NCBI GenBank assembly: GCA_005884465.1
Contig: VAZH01000272.1
Coordinates: 1 to 5,221, forward strand
From: Alphaproteobacteria bacterium
Lineage (GTDB): Bacteria > Pseudomonadota > Alphaproteobacteria > Rhizobiales > Xanthobacteraceae
DNA: 5,221 bases
Direction of reading: 5' to 3'
Shown here: positions 4,740-5,221 of the stretch, in pieces
How the letters are laid out: every line of letters starts with the position of its first letter
Numbering within the stretch: the stretch's first letter is position 1
Position numbers and translations under genes: made by a program
The notes under the pieces: model-generated
What the model saw: only the letters and a program-made list of their open reading frames with translations
Told to the model about the DNA's origin: nothing
Database searches by the model: none

Positions 4740-5221
4740 TCACACCGGCAGCAACGGCCGATGCGGCATGGCCGGCAGCTCCACTCGTACGGCATCGCCG
4801 GGCTGAACGTCGCCCTCGGCGATCACTATGCTCATGATTCCAGGCTTGCGAACCAGATTGCCGTCCGCATCCTTGTCCAGCGTTGCGGCCATCAGGCCTT
4901 TCTGAAAATTGTCGATCTGGATGCGCGGGTTGCGCAGCCCGGTGACCTCGACAACGGCGCTTGCACCAAGATGCAATCGCGTGCCGGTCGGCAAGGCCAA
5001 CAGATCAATGCCGGCGGTCGTGATGTTCTCGCCAAGCTCACTCGGCTTTACCGCAAAGCCTTTCGCGCGCAGCTCGTCGAACAGTTCGGCATGAATCAAA
5101 TGCACCTGACGCAGATTGGGCAGCTTCGGGTCCTTGCGGACGCGCGAGCGGTGCTTGAGCGTCTCGCCCATATGGGCGTCGCCGGCGACACCCAATCCCT
5201 TGAGCAGGCGAATGCCGCGGC
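4740..5221 (-). CDS. MOSC-domain protein, YiiM-like, 5' end outside window
   Basis: The frame is open to the right edge, where upstream codons read RGIRLLKGLGVAGDAH, the usual approach to a MOSC domain. The true start is therefore beyond the window and the TTG at 5195 is not the start. Visible family features are GVAGDAH, KHRSRV, PNLRQVHLIHAELFDELR, GENITTAGIDLLALPTGTRL and VVEVTGLRNP. MOSC proteins (molybdenum cofactor sulfurase C-terminal fold) carry or transfer sulfur or bind reduced substrates at a conserved cysteine. In relatives I recall, TGLRNP is followed by Cys then xQID. Here the codon at 4923-4925 is CGC (Arg), and no other cysteine occurs in the visible 159 residues. The protein may be inactive as a sulfur carrier or have another role. 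It lies upstream of murI on the same strand. Confidence 0.9.
   Translation of the reverse strand, partial: RGIRLLKGLGVAGDAHMGETLKHRSRVRKDPKLPNLRQVHLIHAELFDELRAKGFAVKPSELGENITTAGIDLLALPTGTRLHLGASAVVEVTGLRNPRIQIDNFQKGLMAATLDKDADGNLVRKPGIMSIVIAEGDVQPGDAVRVELPAMPHRPLLPV

Noticed and set aside
1..5221. CRISPR array, tRNA, rRNA, insertion sequence or phage genes
   Set aside because: No regularly spaced repeats, no cloverleaf or conserved rRNA segments and no transposase- or integrase-like frame were seen.

Overview
The window looks like chromosome of a Bradyrhizobium/Rhodopseudomonas-type alphaproteobacterium (Nitrobacteraceae). The support is GC-rich coding DNA, a 205-residue cysteine-free ribosomal protein S4 encoded away from the alpha operon, a palindromic intergenic repeat of the kind I associate with Bradyrhizobium genomes, a possible EcfG-type stress promoter, and several very small proteins that resemble ones I recall from that group. 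No database search was possible, so the taxonomic call is recognition only.

Layout, left to right. Positions 1-230 (minus) hold the 5' end of a low-specificity threonine aldolase gene. A 111-bp imperfect palindromic repeat (238-348) sits directly on its ribosome-binding site. Next comes a strong intrinsic terminator (353-381) for rpsD (409-1026, minus). Upstream of rpsD is a clear sigma-70-type promoter (1180-1208) whose -10 box lies in a perfect 10-bp dyad, followed by a second perfect 10-bp hairpin at the predicted 5' end of the transcript. Positions 1209-1570 have no gene I can support.

Four small plus-strand genes follow: a 71-aa protein with two CxxC pairs (1571-1786), a 68-aa unknown (1995-2201), a stand-alone CheY-like receiver (2338-2724) and a 56-aa unknown (2787-2957). 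The receiver gene has a likely weak terminator and an EcfG-like promoter (GGAAC-N16-CGT) just upstream.

The rest is on the minus strand: an HpcH/HpaI class II aldolase (3023-3802), glutamate racemase murI (3888-4685) and a MOSC-domain gene that runs off the right edge (4740-5221). The MOSC protein has Arg where I expect the family's Cys.

How they relate: rpsD (translation) and murI (D-glutamate for peptidoglycan) are housekeeping genes. Between them lies a roughly 2.7-kb block of small, lineage-flavoured genes plus an orphan receiver and an orphan aldolase. MOSC and murI could be co-transcribed (54-bp gap). The receiver and the 56-aa gene could form a stress-induced pair. No mobile element, CRISPR array, tRNA or rRNA was seen. 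I do not see a complete new system; the best leads are the possible stress-regulated small-gene block and the structured rpsD promoter/leader.
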